A stretch of DNA of 52,741 bases. Source: Candidatus Pelagibacter sp. Lineage in GTDB: Bacteria; Pseudomonadota; Alphaproteobacteria; Pelagibacterales; Pelagibacteraceae. The notes below the pieces were generated by a model. The model was not told the DNA's origin. It was given only the letters and a program-made list of their open reading frames with translations, and searched no databases. Shown here piece after piece: positions 1-10,243 of the stretch (positions are counted from its first letter, which is position 1; the number at the start of each line of letters is the position of its first letter). Location of the stretch: contig JAOINI010000005.1 of the NCBI GenBank assembly GCA_028139285.1, positions 1 through 52,741 of the forward strand, written 5' to 3'. Position numbers and translations under genes: made by a program.

Positions 1-722
1 TATTTTTTTATAGCTTTTTCAATAATTCTATCAAGAGATAAGTATTTTTTTACAAATTTAGGGTAAAAGCCACTTATACCTAACATATCGTCAGTAACGA
101 GTATTTGGCCATCACAATTTACAGAAGATCCAATACCAATAGTGGGTATTTTTAAATTATTAGTGATTAATTTAGAAGCTTTAGGGTTAATGCACTCTAA
201 TACAATTGAAAAAGCTCCAGCTTTTTCAATTTTTTTTGCTTCATTTAAAAGTTTATTAGCTTTATTTTTGGTGTCACCTTCAATTTTAAATTTTTTCTTA
301 AACTGTGGAGTAAAGCCTATGTGCCCCATTACTGGTATTTTATTTTTAACTAAAGATTTTATTATTTCAAAATTTTTATTATTGCTTTCTAATTTGATGG
401 CATCACATTTTGTTTTTCTAATTAATAATTTCGCATTTTTTTTCGCTGATTTTAAACTGTTATAGGATCCTTTTGGCATATCAACAACTAGCAATGATTT
501 TTTAATACCCTTTTTTACACTAATAGTATGTTGTATCATATTTTCTAAATGTATTTTGTGAGTATCGTTTAGGCCATACAGTACGTTGGCCATGGAGTCT
601 CCAACTAAAACTATATCACAATGTTTATCCAGAATTTTTGCAATATTTTTTGAATAAGCTGTTAAACTTACAATTTTAGATTTATTTTTTTTATTAATAA
701 TATTTTGAATTTTTTTATTCAT
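1..722 (-). CDS. panB: 3-methyl-2-oxobutanoate hydroxymethyltransferase (ketopantoate hydroxymethyltransferase), 3' end cut by window edge
   Basis: Transfers a hydroxymethyl group from 5,10-methylene-THF to 2-oxoisovalerate, the first committed step to pantothenate. I translated the minus strand from an ATG at 722. About 240 residues are present against about 264 in E. coli, and the frame is still open at the edge. Seen: VLVGDSMANVLYG (residues 38-50, Mg-binding Asp42), VVDMPKGSY (Asp81), KLES (Glu112) and GHIGFTPQ near residue 133. These match the PanB TIM-barrel family in order. The start lies 13 bases after the guaA stop, so it is probably the last gene of the psd-to-guaA run. Cytoplasmic. 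The family call is secure. Confidence 0.93.
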   Translation of the reverse strand, partial: MNKKIQNIINKKNKSKIVSLTAYSKNIAKILDKHCDIVLVGDSMANVLYGLNDTHKIHLENMIQHTISVKKGIKKSLLVVDMPKGSYNSLKSAKKNAKLLIRKTKCDAIKLESNNKNFEIIKSLVKNKIPVMGHIGFTPQFKKKFKIEGDTKNKANKLLNEAKKIEKAGAFSIVLECINPKASKLITNNLKIPTIGIGSSVNCDGQILVTDDMLGISGFYPKFVKKYLSLDRIIEKAIKK

Positions 723-735
723 TCTTATATCAGGT

Positions 736-2295
736 TTATTCTAATTCAATTGTACTGGGTGGTTTTGAGCTTATATCATATACCACTCTATTAATACCTT
801 TCACATTATTTATTATTTTATTTGAGATTTTATCTAAAAATTCTTTTGGAAACCTAAAATAGTCCGCAGTCATTCCATCCTCAGAAATAACAGCTCTTAA
901 CAAGCAAGTAAATTCATAGGTTCTCGAGTCTCCCATTACCCCAACTGTTTTTACTGGAAGTAACGCAGCATAAGCTTGCCAAATTTTATGATAAAGATTA
1001 TTTTTAATTAATTCATTTATAAAAATGTGATCTGCTTCTTGAAGAATTTTAATTTTTTCTTTAGTTATGTTTCCTATAATTCTTATGCCTAAACCTGGGC
1101 CAGGGAACGGATGCCTATAACATATACTTTTTTCTAATCCTAAAGTTTTACCAAGAATTCTTACTTCATCTTTAAAGAATTCTTTTAATGGTTCGATTAA
1201 AGTTAAATTCATCTTCTTAGGAAGCCCTCCAACGTTATGATGAGATTTTATTTTTGAAGTTTTACTTCCGGTAGATGACTTGCTCTCAATTATATCAGGA
1301 TAAAGAGTCCCTTGTGCGAGGTATTTTATTTTTTTAATTTTTTTTGACTCTCTTTCAAAAATCTTTATAAACAAATTTCCAATAATTTTCCTTTTTTTTT
1401 CTGGATTTGAGATATTTTTAAGTTTATTCAAAAATATATTTGAAGCGTTAATCAAACGAACATTAAGTTTGTATTTATTTTTGAAAATTTTATAAGTATA
1501 CTTGAATTCATTTTTTCGCATTAAACCAGTATCTACCATAATACAAATCAAATTTTTTTTAATTGCTTTATTGATCAATAATGCTACAACGCTACTATCT
1601 ACCCCTCCTGAAAGAGCACAAATAACTCTATCCTTTTTGACCAGTTTTTTTACATCTCGAATTAATCTATTTTTTTGAGATACGATACTCCATCTTTTTT
1701 TTACTTTACATATAGAGAATAAGAAATTTTTAAATATCTTTTTACCGTTATCCGTATGAGTTACTTCTGGATGAAATTGCACACCATAAATATTTTTTTT
1801 TTTATTTTCGATAATTGTCAATTTAGAGTCTTTTGTAAAAGCAACTGATTTAAATCCTTTAGGCAGTTTAACTACTGCATCTTCATGACTCATCCAGACG
1901 GCAACTTTAGGAGAGAAAAAATTTTTAGTCAGCAATGATCGACTTTTCTTAAAAACAAAAGCTCTACCAAACTCTCTTCGCTTATTTGATGATTTAATTT
2001 TCCCACCGTATAATTTTGCGATTAACTGTAAACCATAACATATCCCAAGTATTGGAATATTTTTTGAAAAGATATACTTTGGAACACTTTGATATTTACT
2101 CTTTGTGACTGATGAAGGTCCTCCAGAAAGAATTATGCCTTTAATTTTAGAATAATCTTGAATTTTTTTTACCTCAGATGGAGTAATAACATTAGAATGA
2201 ACACCTAAATCTCTTATTCTTCTTGCTATTAATTTAGTAACTTGAGACCCAAAATCAATAATTAAAATACTATTGTTAGTTTTTTGAAATTGCAT
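736..2295 (-). CDS. guaA: GMP synthase (glutamine-hydrolysing)
   Basis: Converts XMP, ATP and glutamine to GMP. The 519 residues match the family length (about 525). N-terminal class I glutamine amidotransferase domain: nucleophile Cys86 in GICYGLQ, and the His/Glu pair in [11 protein letters not shown]. Then the ATP-pyrophosphatase domain with its PP-loop ALSGGVDSS, and the C-terminal dimerisation domain with [12 protein letters not shown], ending in the usual acidic IELE. The start directly follows the stop of the TPR gene, which itself overlaps guaB. Successive steps IMP to XMP to GMP are therefore encoded on one likely transcript. Nothing is missing. Confidence 0.97.
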   Translation of the reverse strand: MQFQKTNNSILIIDFGSQVTKLIARRIRDLGVHSNVITPSEVKKIQDYSKIKGIILSGGPSSVTKSKYQSVPKYIFSKNIPILGICYGLQLIAKLYGGKIKSSNKRREFGRAFVFKKSRSLLTKNFFSPKVAVWMSHEDAVVKLPKGFKSVAFTKDSKLTIIENKKKNIYGVQFHPEVTHTDNGKKIFKNFLFSICKVKKRWSIVSQKNRLIRDVKKLVKKDRVICALSGGVDSSVVALLINKAIKKNLICIMVDTGLMRKNEFKYTYKIFKNKYKLNVRLINASNIFLNKLKNISNPEKKRKIIGNLFIKIFERESKKIKKIKYLAQGTLYPDIIESKSSTGSKTSKIKSHHNVGGLPKKMNLTLIEPLKEFFKDEVRILGKTLGLEKSICYRHPFPGPGLGIRIIGNITKEKIKILQEADHIFINELIKNNLYHKIWQAYAALLPVKTVGVMGDSRTYEFTCLLRAVISEDGMTADYFRFPKEFLDKISNKIINNVKGINRVVYDISSKPPSTIELE

Positions 2296-2715
2296 TTACT
2301 TTTTTGATAAATTTTCAATTTCAATTTTTAAATTCTTACTTTGATTACAAAATTTATCACAAATATCATTGAGTCTATCATTCAACTCTTTGCTTCTTTT
2401 ATAATCTGATGCTTCCAGTTTTAATTTTACTAAGTTGTAAATTGCCTCTTCATTTTTTGGATTTAAAAGAATGACTGTATTTAAATTCTTTTCTTGTAAA
2501 TTTTTATCATTTAAATTCTTAAATATTTTTGACAAATACAAATAGGACATTTCACTTTTCGGATTGAATACTATATTTTGTTCAAATTTAAACTTCGCTT
2601 CTTCAAATTTTTCATTTTTAAAAAGTTTCAAGCCTTCATCAAAATAAACATTATTTGCCATTAATTTATTTGGTAAAAATAATAAAATAAAAACTAATTT
2701 AAATCTTAGTATCAT
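2296..2715 (-). CDS. Small exported TPR-repeat protein, function unknown
   Basis: 139 residues. The first about 20 are a short basic start plus a hydrophobic stretch (FKLVFILLFLPNKLMANN), which reads as a signal peptide or membrane anchor. Residues about 25-110 contain two to three degenerate tetratricopeptide-like helical pairs (GLKLFKNEKFEEAKFKFEQ, then NPKSEMSYLYLSKIFKNL, then NPKNEEAIYNLVKLKLE). It overlaps the guaB stop by four bases (ATGA) and ends where guaA begins, so it is translationally embedded between two GMP-pathway genes. No catalytic motif is seen. TPR proteins usually mediate protein-protein contacts; the partner is unknown and a role in purine synthesis is not implied. Confidence 0.72.
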   Translation of the reverse strand: MILRFKLVFILLFLPNKLMANNVYFDEGLKLFKNEKFEEAKFKFEQNIVFNPKSEMSYLYLSKIFKNLNDKNLQEKNLNTVILLNPKNEEAIYNLVKLKLEASDYKRSKELNDRLNDICDKFCNQSKNLKIEIENLSKK

Positions 2716-3791
2716 AACTTATAATTAATTGTTTTTTGTGTAATCTCCACACTATGTACCATACTTTCATAAAAACCTGCTTTTGTAATCTTAATAAACT
2801 TTGCATTTTTTGAAATTTGACTTAAATTTTTTGCTCCTATGTATCCCATTGAGGAACGCAAACCTCCTTTTAATTGATAAATTATTTTCGAAACATCTCC
2901 TTTATATTCAACTCTTCCCTCCACTCCCTCGGGTACAAACTTTGACTTATCTTTAAAATTTTTTTGAAAATATCTATTAGCTGAACCCGATGACATTGCG
3001 CCTATTGAGCCCATTCCTCTATATTGTTTATATATTTTTCCTTTTATTTTAAATTTTTTTCCTGGACTTTCGGTTGTGCCTGCAAAAATAGATCCCATCA
3101 TTATGGCATCGGCTCCAGCAGCTAATGCTTTTGCTATGTCACCAGAAAACTTTACACCGCCATCTGAAATAATTTTTATTTTTTTATTTTTTAATGCACC
3201 TTTGACCTCCATTATCGCGGAAATTTGTGGAACACCAATACCAGCAACCATTCTGGTCGTGCAGATAGAACCAGGTCCAATTCCTACTTTAATTATATCA
3301 GCACCAGAATTATATAATCTTTTTGCCGCTTCCCCGGTTGCAATATTTCCCACACAAATAGGAACATTAAAATTTATTTTTTTAAGTTTTGATAACGTCT
3401 TAAGAACTTTTTCACTATGTCCATGAGCTGTATCTATAACAATTAAATCACACCCATTATCAATTAATGACCTGGCTCTTTCTAAATCTTCCCTACTAGT
3501 ACCAACCGCAGCACCTACAATTAATTTTTTTTTCTTAACTTTTATTACCTCATTTGATTGTTTTTTTATGTTTAAATTTCTATGCACAACACCGATGCCT
3601 CCAGACGCTGCAATTGCCATTGCCATTTTAGCCTCTGTAACTGTATCCATAGCTGAGGATAAAAATGGTACTTTTAAAGTAATTTTTTTTGATAGATTTA
3701 GTGAAATATCAGTTTCAGACGGCAATACATTAGAGTACTTTGGAATAAGCAAAACATCGTCAAAGGTTAAAGACTCTTTTATTGTTTCCAT
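2712..3791 (-). CDS. guaB: IMP dehydrogenase lacking the CBS (Bateman) domains
   Basis: Oxidises IMP to XMP with NAD+, the rate-limiting step to guanine nucleotides. It is only 359 residues against about 490 for typical bacterial enzymes. The catalytic barrel is intact: LTFDDVLLIP at the N-terminus, SSAMDTVTE, the NAD/IMP loop GIGPGSICTTR with nucleophile Cys177, ISDGGVKFSGDIAKALAAGADAIM (residues 208-231) and the flap region YRGMGSIGAM. After HRNLNIKKQSNEVIKVKK (residues 70-87) the sequence passes straight to LIVGAAVG, exactly where the CBS pair normally sits. The allosteric Bateman module is therefore cleanly absent, and adenine/guanine nucleotide feedback through it should be lost. It overlaps the TPR gene by ATGA. 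Confidence 0.96.
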   Translation of the reverse strand: METIKESLTFDDVLLIPKYSNVLPSETDISLNLSKKITLKVPFLSSAMDTVTEAKMAMAIAASGGIGVVHRNLNIKKQSNEVIKVKKKKLIVGAAVGTSREDLERARSLIDNGCDLIVIDTAHGHSEKVLKTLSKLKKINFNVPICVGNIATGEAAKRLYNSGADIIKVGIGPGSICTTRMVAGIGVPQISAIMEVKGALKNKKIKIISDGGVKFSGDIAKALAAGADAIMMGSIFAGTTESPGKKFKIKGKIYKQYRGMGSIGAMSSGSANRYFQKNFKDKSKFVPEGVEGRVEYKGDVSKIIYQLKGGLRSSMGYIGAKNLSQISKNAKFIKITKAGFYESMVHSVEITQKTINYKL

Positions 3792-3817
3792 ATTAACTTA
3801 TAAACAATTTTTAAAAA

Positions 3818-4444
3818 TTATAAAGTCTTTAAAATTCTACAATGTATATAAGTCTCTCTGGATTCATTTCTGCTAGATATAGGTTTAAAAAATTTTACTT
3901 CTTTAAATAATGTCTTAGATGATTTTTTAATTTCATCAAAATCTTCACCCATAAACACTTTTGAAACAAAAACACCATTAGGAACAAGAATTTTGTGAGA
4001 TAAATTGAGTATTTCAAAGCATAATTGATTTGTCCTAATAGAATCAAGTGACTTATTTCCAGTTGTATCTGCTGCCATATCTGAAATAATTACTTCTAGT
4101 TTGCCATCAAAAAAATCTTTAATTTTACTCTTTGTAGTTTGTTGAAAAATATCACTTTTGTAGAAATTTACATTTTTAATTGGATTCATATTTTTAATAT
4201 CTACTGATAGAATTTTGCCATTAGTAACAATTTTACTTGCAACTTGTGACCAACCACCTGGGTACGAGCCTAAATCTAACAGTTTTGTATTAGTTTTCAA
4301 AAATTTAAATTTTTTGTTTAATTCAATTAATTTAAATGCTGCTCTTGATCTATAACCAAGTATTTTTGATTTTTTAAAAAATGGATCTTTATGTTGTTTA
4401 ATCTTCCAAGAATTGCTTTTCTTCGATCTTTTAGATTTTTTCAT
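3818..4444 (-). CDS. rlmE: 23S rRNA (uridine-2552-2'-O)-methyltransferase
   Basis: 208 residues of the RrmJ/FtsJ family, the SAM-dependent enzyme that 2'-O-methylates U2552 in the A loop of 23S rRNA late in 50S assembly. Seen: a basic N-terminus for RNA binding; GYRSRAAFKLIELN with the first catalytic Lys; the SAM loop LLDLGSYPGGWSQVA; the catalytic Asp in ISDMAAD; a Lys in SKVFMGEDF; and a final Glu in SRNESRETY, making up the K-D-K-E tetrad. Its ATG shares one base with the pssA stop (TAATG), so translation is coupled. In many bacteria rlmE precedes ftsH; here ftsH lies far away at the right end. Confidence 0.94.
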   Translation of the reverse strand: MKKSKRSKKSNSWKIKQHKDPFFKKSKILGYRSRAAFKLIELNKKFKFLKTNTKLLDLGSYPGGWSQVASKIVTNGKILSVDIKNMNPIKNVNFYKSDIFQQTTKSKIKDFFDGKLEVIISDMAADTTGNKSLDSIRTNQLCFEILNLSHKILVPNGVFVSKVFMGEDFDEIKKSSKTLFKEVKFFKPISSRNESRETYIHCRILKTL

Positions 4445-5235
4445 TACAAAATATCTTCATGATCTTCATCTGATATTTTTGTTGTATGTTTTTTAAATTC
4501 TTTTTTATATAAATAAATACTTCCAGGTATAAAAATTAAATATATAAAACTTAAAACGAGAAGTGTTTCAAAAGTATAAAACAATAAAGCAATAAAAATC
4601 ATGCCAATACCCAAAAGTAAAAAAATAGTAGTTTTTGAGGAAATCGATATTTTTTTTAAAGAAGGTGTTGGAATTTTACTTACTAACATTAAAGCAGTTA
4701 AAATTGTTAGATAAGGAGTGATAAATTTAAAATCAAAATTTAAATCAAAATTACTTAATTCATAGATTAATGGTATTAAAATTATTAATCCTCCTGCAGG
4801 TGATGGTATTCCTTCAAAAAAATTATTTTTCCATTCTTGATCATTTTCATTTTTAGTAAGATTAAATCTAGCTAACCTCAATACACAACAGACAGAGTAA
4901 ATTAAAGCAATGGCCCATCCAAGTTTTCCATAAGAATTCAATTCCCAAAAGTATAATATAAACACCGGAGCTATACCAAAGCTTACGAAATCTGTTAACG
5001 AGTCCAATTCTTTTCCAAATTCAGATGTTCCTTTAATCAATCTTGCTATTCTTCCATCAAGTGCATCAAGAATTGCTGCTAATAAAATTAAAGTAACTGA
5101 CAAACTAAAGTTTCCATCGATAGAGAATTTTATTGAACTTATTCCGAGACAAACCCCACCCAATGTGAGTATATTTGGTAAAAGATATCTAGTTTTTTTG
5201 GATGAAACTATTTTGAATTTTTTATTTTGTTCCAT
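4444..5235 (-). CDS. pssA: CDP-diacylglycerol-serine O-phosphatidyltransferase
   Basis: Integral membrane enzyme making phosphatidylserine from CDP-diacylglycerol and L-serine. It is 263 residues with several hydrophobic segments. The CDP-alcohol phosphotransferase signature is present at about residues 57-82: DALDGRIARL, then SEFGKELDSLTD, with all the expected aspartates (D57, D60, D78, D82). It is of the Bacillus/alphaproteobacterial PssA type rather than the E. coli phospholipase-D-like type. It lies between psd and rlmE with one-base TAATG overlaps on both sides. With psd it completes the route to phosphatidylethanolamine. Confidence 0.95.
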   Translation of the reverse strand: MEQNKKFKIVSSKKTRYLLPNILTLGGVCLGISSIKFSIDGNFSLSVTLILLAAILDALDGRIARLIKGTSEFGKELDSLTDFVSFGIAPVFILYFWELNSYGKLGWAIALIYSVCCVLRLARFNLTKNENDQEWKNNFFEGIPSPAGGLIILIPLIYELSNFDLNFDFKFITPYLTILTALMLVSKIPTPSLKKISISSKTTIFLLLGIGMIFIALLFYTFETLLVLSFIYLIFIPGSIYLYKKEFKKHTTKISDEDHEDIL

Positions 5236-5885
5236 TAGTCTGACGCAATTAAGCTTTCTCCAGCTACAACATTTTGCCCAATTTTAGCTAAAACTTTTTT
5301 ATTTTTAAAATAAATATCTACTCTACTCCCAAATCTTATCATGCCTATTCTATCCCCTTGTTTCAAGTCTTGACCTTGTTCGACTTCACAGACAATTCTT
5401 CTAGCAATTAAACCTGCTATTTGAACTATAACCATTTCTTCGTTGTCTTTTACTGATTTTATTTTAAAAAAGTTTCTCTCATTTTCTTCACTCGCTTTAT
5501 CCAGAGATGCATTTAAAAATTTTCCAGGCTTATAATAAATTTCTTCTACCTTGCATGTATTCGGAACTCTATTAACATGACAATTAAAAACATTCATAAA
5601 AATACTCACTCTTGTAAATGAGGTATTTTCAAGTCTTAATTCTTCTGGACCAGATCGCTCTGATACATCTGTTACAAGTCCATCTGCAGGGCTTACTAAA
5701 TAACTATCGTCGTTAATTGAAAAACGTTCAGGATCTCTAAAAAAATAATATACCCAAACTGAAATCATTATGAAGATTAAACCCAATAACTTTGAGAAGA
5801 ATAATGCTACAAAAGTTATTAGCACTGAAATGGCCAAGAATTTATAGCCTTCTTTATGGATCTTTGGAAATATTGTGTTTAACAT
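5235..5885 (-). CDS. psd: Phosphatidylserine decarboxylase proenzyme (short form)
   Basis: Decarboxylates phosphatidylserine to phosphatidylethanolamine using a pyruvoyl group made by self-cleavage. At 216 residues it is the short PSD-A-like form. There are one or two membrane segments at about residues 15-48, SPADGLVTDV, FMNVFNCHVNRVP with the conserved histidine, and the self-cleavage site RFGS|RVDIY at Gly186-Ser187, where Ser187 should become the pyruvoyl residue. It is the first gene of the minus-strand run that continues to panB, and shares a 64-base divergent intergenic region with icd. The start is the only in-frame ATG fitting the family N-terminus. Confidence 0.95.
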   Translation of the reverse strand: MLNTIFPKIHKEGYKFLAISVLITFVALFFSKLLGLIFIMISVWVYYFFRDPERFSINDDSYLVSPADGLVTDVSERSGPEELRLENTSFTRVSIFMNVFNCHVNRVPNTCKVEEIYYKPGKFLNASLDKASEENERNFFKIKSVKDNEEMVIVQIAGLIARRIVCEVEQGQDLKQGDRIGMIRFGSRVDIYFKNKKVLAKIGQNVVAGESLIASD

Positions 5886-5894
5886 AATTTTAAG

Positions 5895-5923
5895 TTTGCT
5901 AAATTTTTCTTAATATGTATAAA
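5895..5923 (+). promoter_or_regulatory. Predicted sigma-70 promoter of icd
   Basis: TTTGCT (5895-5900), a 17-base spacer and TATAAA (5918-5923), about 26 bases before the icd ATG. The spacing is ideal and the -10 matches five of six consensus bases; the -35 is weaker. It lies in the psd/icd divergent gap. AT-rich background makes chance -10 matches common. Confidence 0.45.
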
Positions 5924-5949
5924 AATCACAGTTTATCAATCAATTTTTT

Positions 5950-7164
5950 ATGCCAAAAATAAAAGTTAAAAATCCAGTTGTAGAGTTAGATGGAGACGAA
6001 ATGACTAGAATTATATGGTCATTTATCAAGGATAAACTCATAAATCCCTATCTAGACATTGAACTTAAATATTATGACCTTGGGATGGAGAGTCGTGATA
6101 AGACTGATGATCAAATTACAATTGACGCAGCTAATGCCATAAAAAAATATGGTGTGGGTGTAAAATGTGCAACTATCACACCTGATGAAGCGAGAGTAGA
6201 AGAATTCAAACTTAAAAAAATGTGGAGATCTCCTAATGGTACAATAAGAAATATTCTAGGAGGTACAGTTTTTAGAGAGCCAATCATTTGTAAAAATGTT
6301 CCAAAACTAGTTCCAGGTTGGACACAACCAATAGTTATAGGAAGGCATGCTTTTGGAGATCAGTATAGAGCTACCGATTTTTTAATACCTGGTGAGGGTA
6401 ATCTTGAAGTAAAATGGACTTCTAAAGATGGAAAAAATAAAAAAGAATTTAAAGTTTTCGATTTTCCTGGATCTGGAACTGCTTTAACTATGTATAACTT
6501 GGATGACTCAATTAAAAATTTTGCCAGAGCTTGTATGAATTATGGACTTGGAAGAAAATGGCCTGTTTATTTATCTACGAAAAATACAATTCTAAAAGCT
6601 TACGATGGAAGATTTAAAGATCTTTTTCAAGAAGTTTTTGAAAAAGAATTTTCTGATCAATTTAAAAAAGCTAAAATTACTTATGAACATAGATTAATTG
6701 ATGATATGGTAGCTTGTTCAATGAAGTGGAATGGTGGATATATTTGGGCATGCAAAAATTATGATGGAGATGTTCAGTCAGACACAGTTGCACAGGGATT
6801 TGGGTCGTTAGGATTAATGACAAGTGTACTTATGTCACCCGATGGTAAAACTGTTGAGTCGGAAGCTGCACATGGAACTGTTACTAGACATTATAGAATG
6901 CACCAACAAGGAAAAGAAACTTCTACAAACCCTATTGCTTCAATATTTGCTTGGACAAGAGGTTTAGCTCACAGAGGAAAGCTCGACGGAAATGAAGAGC
7001 TAATTAAATTTTCAACTAATATTGAAGAAGTGTGTATTGAAACTGTTGAGAGTGGATCAATGACAAAGGATTTGGCAATCTTAATTGATAAATCAACTAA
7101 ATATCTAACAACAAATCAATTCTTAGAAGCAATTGACGGAAATTTAAAGAAAAAACTTAACTAA
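5950..7164 (+). CDS. icd: NADP-dependent isocitrate dehydrogenase
   Basis: TCA-cycle enzyme converting isocitrate to 2-oxoglutarate with CO2 and NADPH. The 404 residues match the homodimeric eukaryote-like class common in alphaproteobacteria, not the 416-residue E. coli type. Seen: [11 protein letters not shown], the substrate loop SPNGTIRN with following arginines ([25 protein letters not shown]), the metal Asp region [10 protein letters not shown] and NYDGDVQSD, and the NADP-binding segment [11 protein letters not shown]. It is monocistronic on the plus strand. Its 3' end overlaps the alaS 3' end by eight bases, so no terminator fits between them. Likely a main source of NADPH in this cell (inference). 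Confidence 0.97.
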   Translation: MPKIKVKNPVVELDGDEMTRIIWSFIKDKLINPYLDIELKYYDLGMESRDKTDDQITIDAANAIKKYGVGVKCATITPDEARVEEFKLKKMWRSPNGTIRNILGGTVFREPIICKNVPKLVPGWTQPIVIGRHAFGDQYRATDFLIPGEGNLEVKWTSKDGKNKKEFKVFDFPGSGTALTMYNLDDSIKNFARACMNYGLGRKWPVYLSTKNTILKAYDGRFKDLFQEVFEKEFSDQFKKAKITYEHRLIDDMVACSMKWNGGYIWACKNYDGDVQSDTVAQGFGSLGLMTSVLMSPDGKTVESEAAHGTVTRHYRMHQQGKETSTNPIASIFAWTRGLAHRGKLDGNEELIKFSTNIEEVCIETVESGSMTKDLAILIDKSTKYLTTNQFLEAIDGNLKKKLN

Positions 7165-9832
7165 GTTTTTTAGAAATTGCTTTAAAAGCTTCTTTAATTT
7201 TATCTTTATTTATTCCCCCTGCTTGAGCAAAATCTTTTCTACCTCCACCTCCTTTGCCTCCTAGAATAACAGAAGCAGCTTTTACCAAATCAACAGCGTC
7301 GTATTTTGAAGTTAAATCTTTAGTAACTCCTACAGCTAAACCGACCTTATTTTCAAATGTGGAAATACCCACAATTATCCCTGATTTAATATCTTTTTTT
7401 CCCTCGTCTATAATGCTTCTAAGTTCTTTGGAGGGAAAATCTCTCAAAATTTGTTCTCGAATTGTTACATCTCCAATTTTTTTATCCTGTACTATATTTT
7501 TGCTTTTATCTTTCTTAATACTTTCAATTTTTACTTTGTTAAGCTGTTTATTTAAATTTTTTAAGTTTTCAGTTAAATCTAAATTATCTTTATAATCTGG
7601 ATTTATTTTTAATATTTGTAATTCTTTTTTAACCAATGTAATTTCATTTTTTAAATTTAATTCTTTTTGAGAATTATCTTGTTTTTGCATTTTTTCATAA
7701 ACTTCTAATTGTTTATCTCTTAACGCCTCAACTCTCCTAACTCCTGAGGCGATCGAGGACTGGCTTATAACTTTAAATTTACCAACCTCTTTTGTATTTT
7801 TAACGTGAGTACCTCCACACAATTCAGTTGAGAAATAACCGTTATTTTCCTTTCCCATAAAAACCACTCTCACTTCTTCTCCGTATTTTTCACCAAATAA
7901 TGCTAATGCACCCATGCTTACTGCTTCTTTTGGAGTCATTATTCTTGTCTGTACATCAGTAGAACCAACTACAATTTCGTTTACAATTTTATTTATTTTT
8001 GTCATTTCATCTTTTTCAATGGGCTTATTATGGCTAAAATCAAATCTTAGCCTCTCAGGTGAAACTAACGAACCTTTTTGAGTGACATGTTTTCCTAAAG
8101 TTCTTCTTAACGACTCATGTAGTAAATGAGTTGCTGAATGATAAGCTTTAGAGTTATTTCTTTTTAAAACATCTATTTCTAAATTAACGTTTTGCCCTAG
8201 TGATATTGAACCTTTTTCAATTTTTCCATAATGAACAAATAAATCTCCCATTTTTTTCTGAGTATCATCAATTTTTATTTTACAATTCGAGTTAAAGATA
8301 TATCCCTGATCACCAACTTGACCTCCTGACTCCCCATAAAAAGGAGTTTGATTTGTTATTACTTCTACCTCATCTCCAGTATTAGCTGAGTCTACAAACT
8401 TACCGTCTTTTGAAATTTTGATAACAACACCCTCTGCTTTATCAAATTCGTAACCTAAAAATTCAGTTGAATTAATTTCTTCTCTTATTTTAAACCATCT
8501 TTCTTCAACAGACCTATCTCCAGACCCTTTCCAATTAGCTCGCGCAAGAGCTTTACTTTTTTCCATCTCCTTTTCAAAACCAACATTATCTACTTTAATT
8601 CCTTTGCCTTTTAATATGTCGGCGGTTAAATCTAAAGGGAACCCATAAGTATCATATAATTTAAATGCTGTTGATCCTGGAAAAGTTTTATTTGAAACTT
8701 TTGTCAAATTTTCATCAAGTATTTTCATTCCTCTTTCTAAAAGAGAAGAAAATTTTTCTTCCTCATTTTTTAAAGTCTCAACTATTAATTCTTTACCAGT
8801 AATTAATTCAGGATAACTATTTTTCATTTCATTTATTAAAATGTCAAATAACTTATAAAAAACAGGATCTTTACTTCCTAAGGAATGAGCATGTCTCATA
8901 CCACGTCTCATGATTCTTCTTAAAACATATCCTCTTCCTTCATTAGAAGGTAATATTCCTTCGGCGATTAAAAAACTACTAGCCCTTAAGTGATCTGCAA
9001 TAACTCTATGACTCGCAATTGTTGATTCATTTATAGGTGACTTTAATAAATCGGAAGATGCACCCATAATTTTTTTAAAGTGATCGATTTTATAATTATC
9101 GTGGGTCCCTTGAAGAACAGCTGTCATTCGTTCAAGGCCCATCCCAGTATCTACTGATGGTTTTGGTAAATTTATTCTTTTATCTTTTGAAATTTGCTCG
9201 TACTGCATAAATACTAAATTCCATATCTCAATAAATCGATCTCCATCCTCTTCTGGGCTTCCTGGGGGTCCTCCTTTTAATTTTTCGCCATGATCGTAGA
9301 AAATTTCTGAGCACGGACCACATGGACCAGTGTCTCCCATTGACCAAAAGTTATCTGAAGTTGCTATTTTTATTATTTTGTTATCACTTAAACCTGCTAT
9401 TTTTTTCCAAAGTTTGAATGACTCTTCGTCTTCATGGTAAACTGTTACAGAAAGTTTTTCTTTAGGCAATTGAAAATCTTTTGTTAATAAATTCCAAGCA
9501 TGAATAATTGCCTGCTCTTTAAAGTAATCTCCAAAGGAAAAATTTCCGAGCATTTCAAAAAAAGTATGGTGTCTTGGTGTGTATCCTACATTTTCTAAAT
9601 CATTATGTTTTCCACCAGCTCTTACACATTTTTGAGATGTTGTGGCTGTTTTATAATCTCTTTTTTCTAAACCTGTAAAAACATTTTTAAATTGAACCAT
9701 GCCTGAGTTGGTAAACATCAAGGTAGGATCATTATTTGGTACTAAGTTACTAGAGTCTACAATCTTATGATTGTTTTTTTTGAAATAATCTAAAAATTTT
9801 TTCCTGACATCGGTAAGTAAAATTTGGCCCAT
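7157..9832 (-). CDS. alaS: Alanyl-tRNA synthetase
   Basis: Charges tRNA-Ala. It is 891 residues, full length for the family (about 875). Seen in order: class II motif 1 region with [28 protein letters not shown]; motif 3 with DTGMGLERM; the editing domain with zinc ligands [10 protein letters not shown] and a Cys/His pair in ELCGGTHV; a coiled-coil stretch (about residues 710-770); and the C-Ala domain with [16 protein letters not shown]. It follows the DUF779 gene by 43 bases on the same strand and is probably co-transcribed with or without an internal promoter. Its end overlaps icd convergently. Confidence 0.97.
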   Translation of the reverse strand: MGQILLTDVRKKFLDYFKKNNHKIVDSSNLVPNNDPTLMFTNSGMVQFKNVFTGLEKRDYKTATTSQKCVRAGGKHNDLENVGYTPRHHTFFEMLGNFSFGDYFKEQAIIHAWNLLTKDFQLPKEKLSVTVYHEDEESFKLWKKIAGLSDNKIIKIATSDNFWSMGDTGPCGPCSEIFYDHGEKLKGGPPGSPEEDGDRFIEIWNLVFMQYEQISKDKRINLPKPSVDTGMGLERMTAVLQGTHDNYKIDHFKKIMGASSDLLKSPINESTIASHRVIADHLRASSFLIAEGILPSNEGRGYVLRRIMRRGMRHAHSLGSKDPVFYKLFDILINEMKNSYPELITGKELIVETLKNEEEKFSSLLERGMKILDENLTKVSNKTFPGSTAFKLYDTYGFPLDLTADILKGKGIKVDNVGFEKEMEKSKALARANWKGSGDRSVEERWFKIREEINSTEFLGYEFDKAEGVVIKISKDGKFVDSANTGDEVEVITNQTPFYGESGGQVGDQGYIFNSNCKIKIDDTQKKMGDLFVHYGKIEKGSISLGQNVNLEIDVLKRNNSKAYHSATHLLHESLRRTLGKHVTQKGSLVSPERLRFDFSHNKPIEKDEMTKINKIVNEIVVGSTDVQTRIMTPKEAVSMGALALFGEKYGEEVRVVFMGKENNGYFSTELCGGTHVKNTKEVGKFKVISQSSIASGVRRVEALRDKQLEVYEKMQKQDNSQKELNLKNEITLVKKELQILKINPDYKDNLDLTENLKNLNKQLNKVKIESIKKDKSKNIVQDKKIGDVTIREQILRDFPSKELRSIIDEGKKDIKSGIIVGISTFENKVGLAVGVTKDLTSKYDAVDLVKAASVILGGKGGGGRKDFAQAGGINKDKIKEAFKAISKKLS

Positions 9833-9875
9833 ATTTAATTAAATACAGATATTTTAGAACTTGTCTATAAAGAGA

Positions 9876-10232
9876 TTAGTTTGTAGCTTTTTTATCGTTG
9901 TCTACTACAACGCAAATTTCAGATTTTGTTAAAAATCTTTGTCCTGTTCCATTATCTAGGGAAAACATGCCTCCAATTCCCTTAACAGCATCAATAGTCA
10001 AATCTGTATGTTTCCATTTTTCATATTGATCCTCATTCATATAAAAAGGGGTTCCATCTACTTCTCCCAGCTTTACATCGCTGTTTCCTACTTGATATTC
10101 TTTTGCTGGAAAGCACATAGGTGCGCTGCCATCGCAGCATCCTCCCGATTGGTGAAATAAAAGGTCGTCTCCATGAACTTCTTTAATTTCATTTAATAAT
10201 TTCTTTGCTGATAACGTAAATGACACTTTCAT
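9876..10232 (-). CDS. DUF779 family protein, probable aldehyde dehydrogenase partner
   Basis: 118 residues from the ATG at 10232 (MKVSFTLSAK). This start aligns with the usual DUF779 N-terminus. A longer ATG at 10250 would place the start inside a perfect hairpin, so I rejected it. Seen: HQSGGCCDGSAPMCFP with three cysteines, GEVDGTPFYM, and KHTDLTIDAVKG, the conserved core of this family. DUF779 genes are known to sit beside acetaldehyde/aldehyde dehydrogenases, as here, but their biochemical role is not established. The Cys-rich motif suggests metal or redox chemistry (inference). It lies 51 bases after the aldehyde dehydrogenase stop. Confidence 0.85.
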   Translation of the reverse strand: MKVSFTLSAKKLLNEIKEVHGDDLLFHQSGGCCDGSAPMCFPAKEYQVGNSDVKLGEVDGTPFYMNEDQYEKWKHTDLTIDAVKGIGGMFSLDNGTGQRFLTKSEICVVVDNDKKATN

Positions 10233-10243
10233 TTCTATATTTC

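Noticed and set aside
142..465. Plus-strand reading frame of 107 residues
   Set aside because: It is antisense to panB, whose motifs are clear; composition is Phe/Leu-rich as expected for a shadow of a Lys-rich gene.
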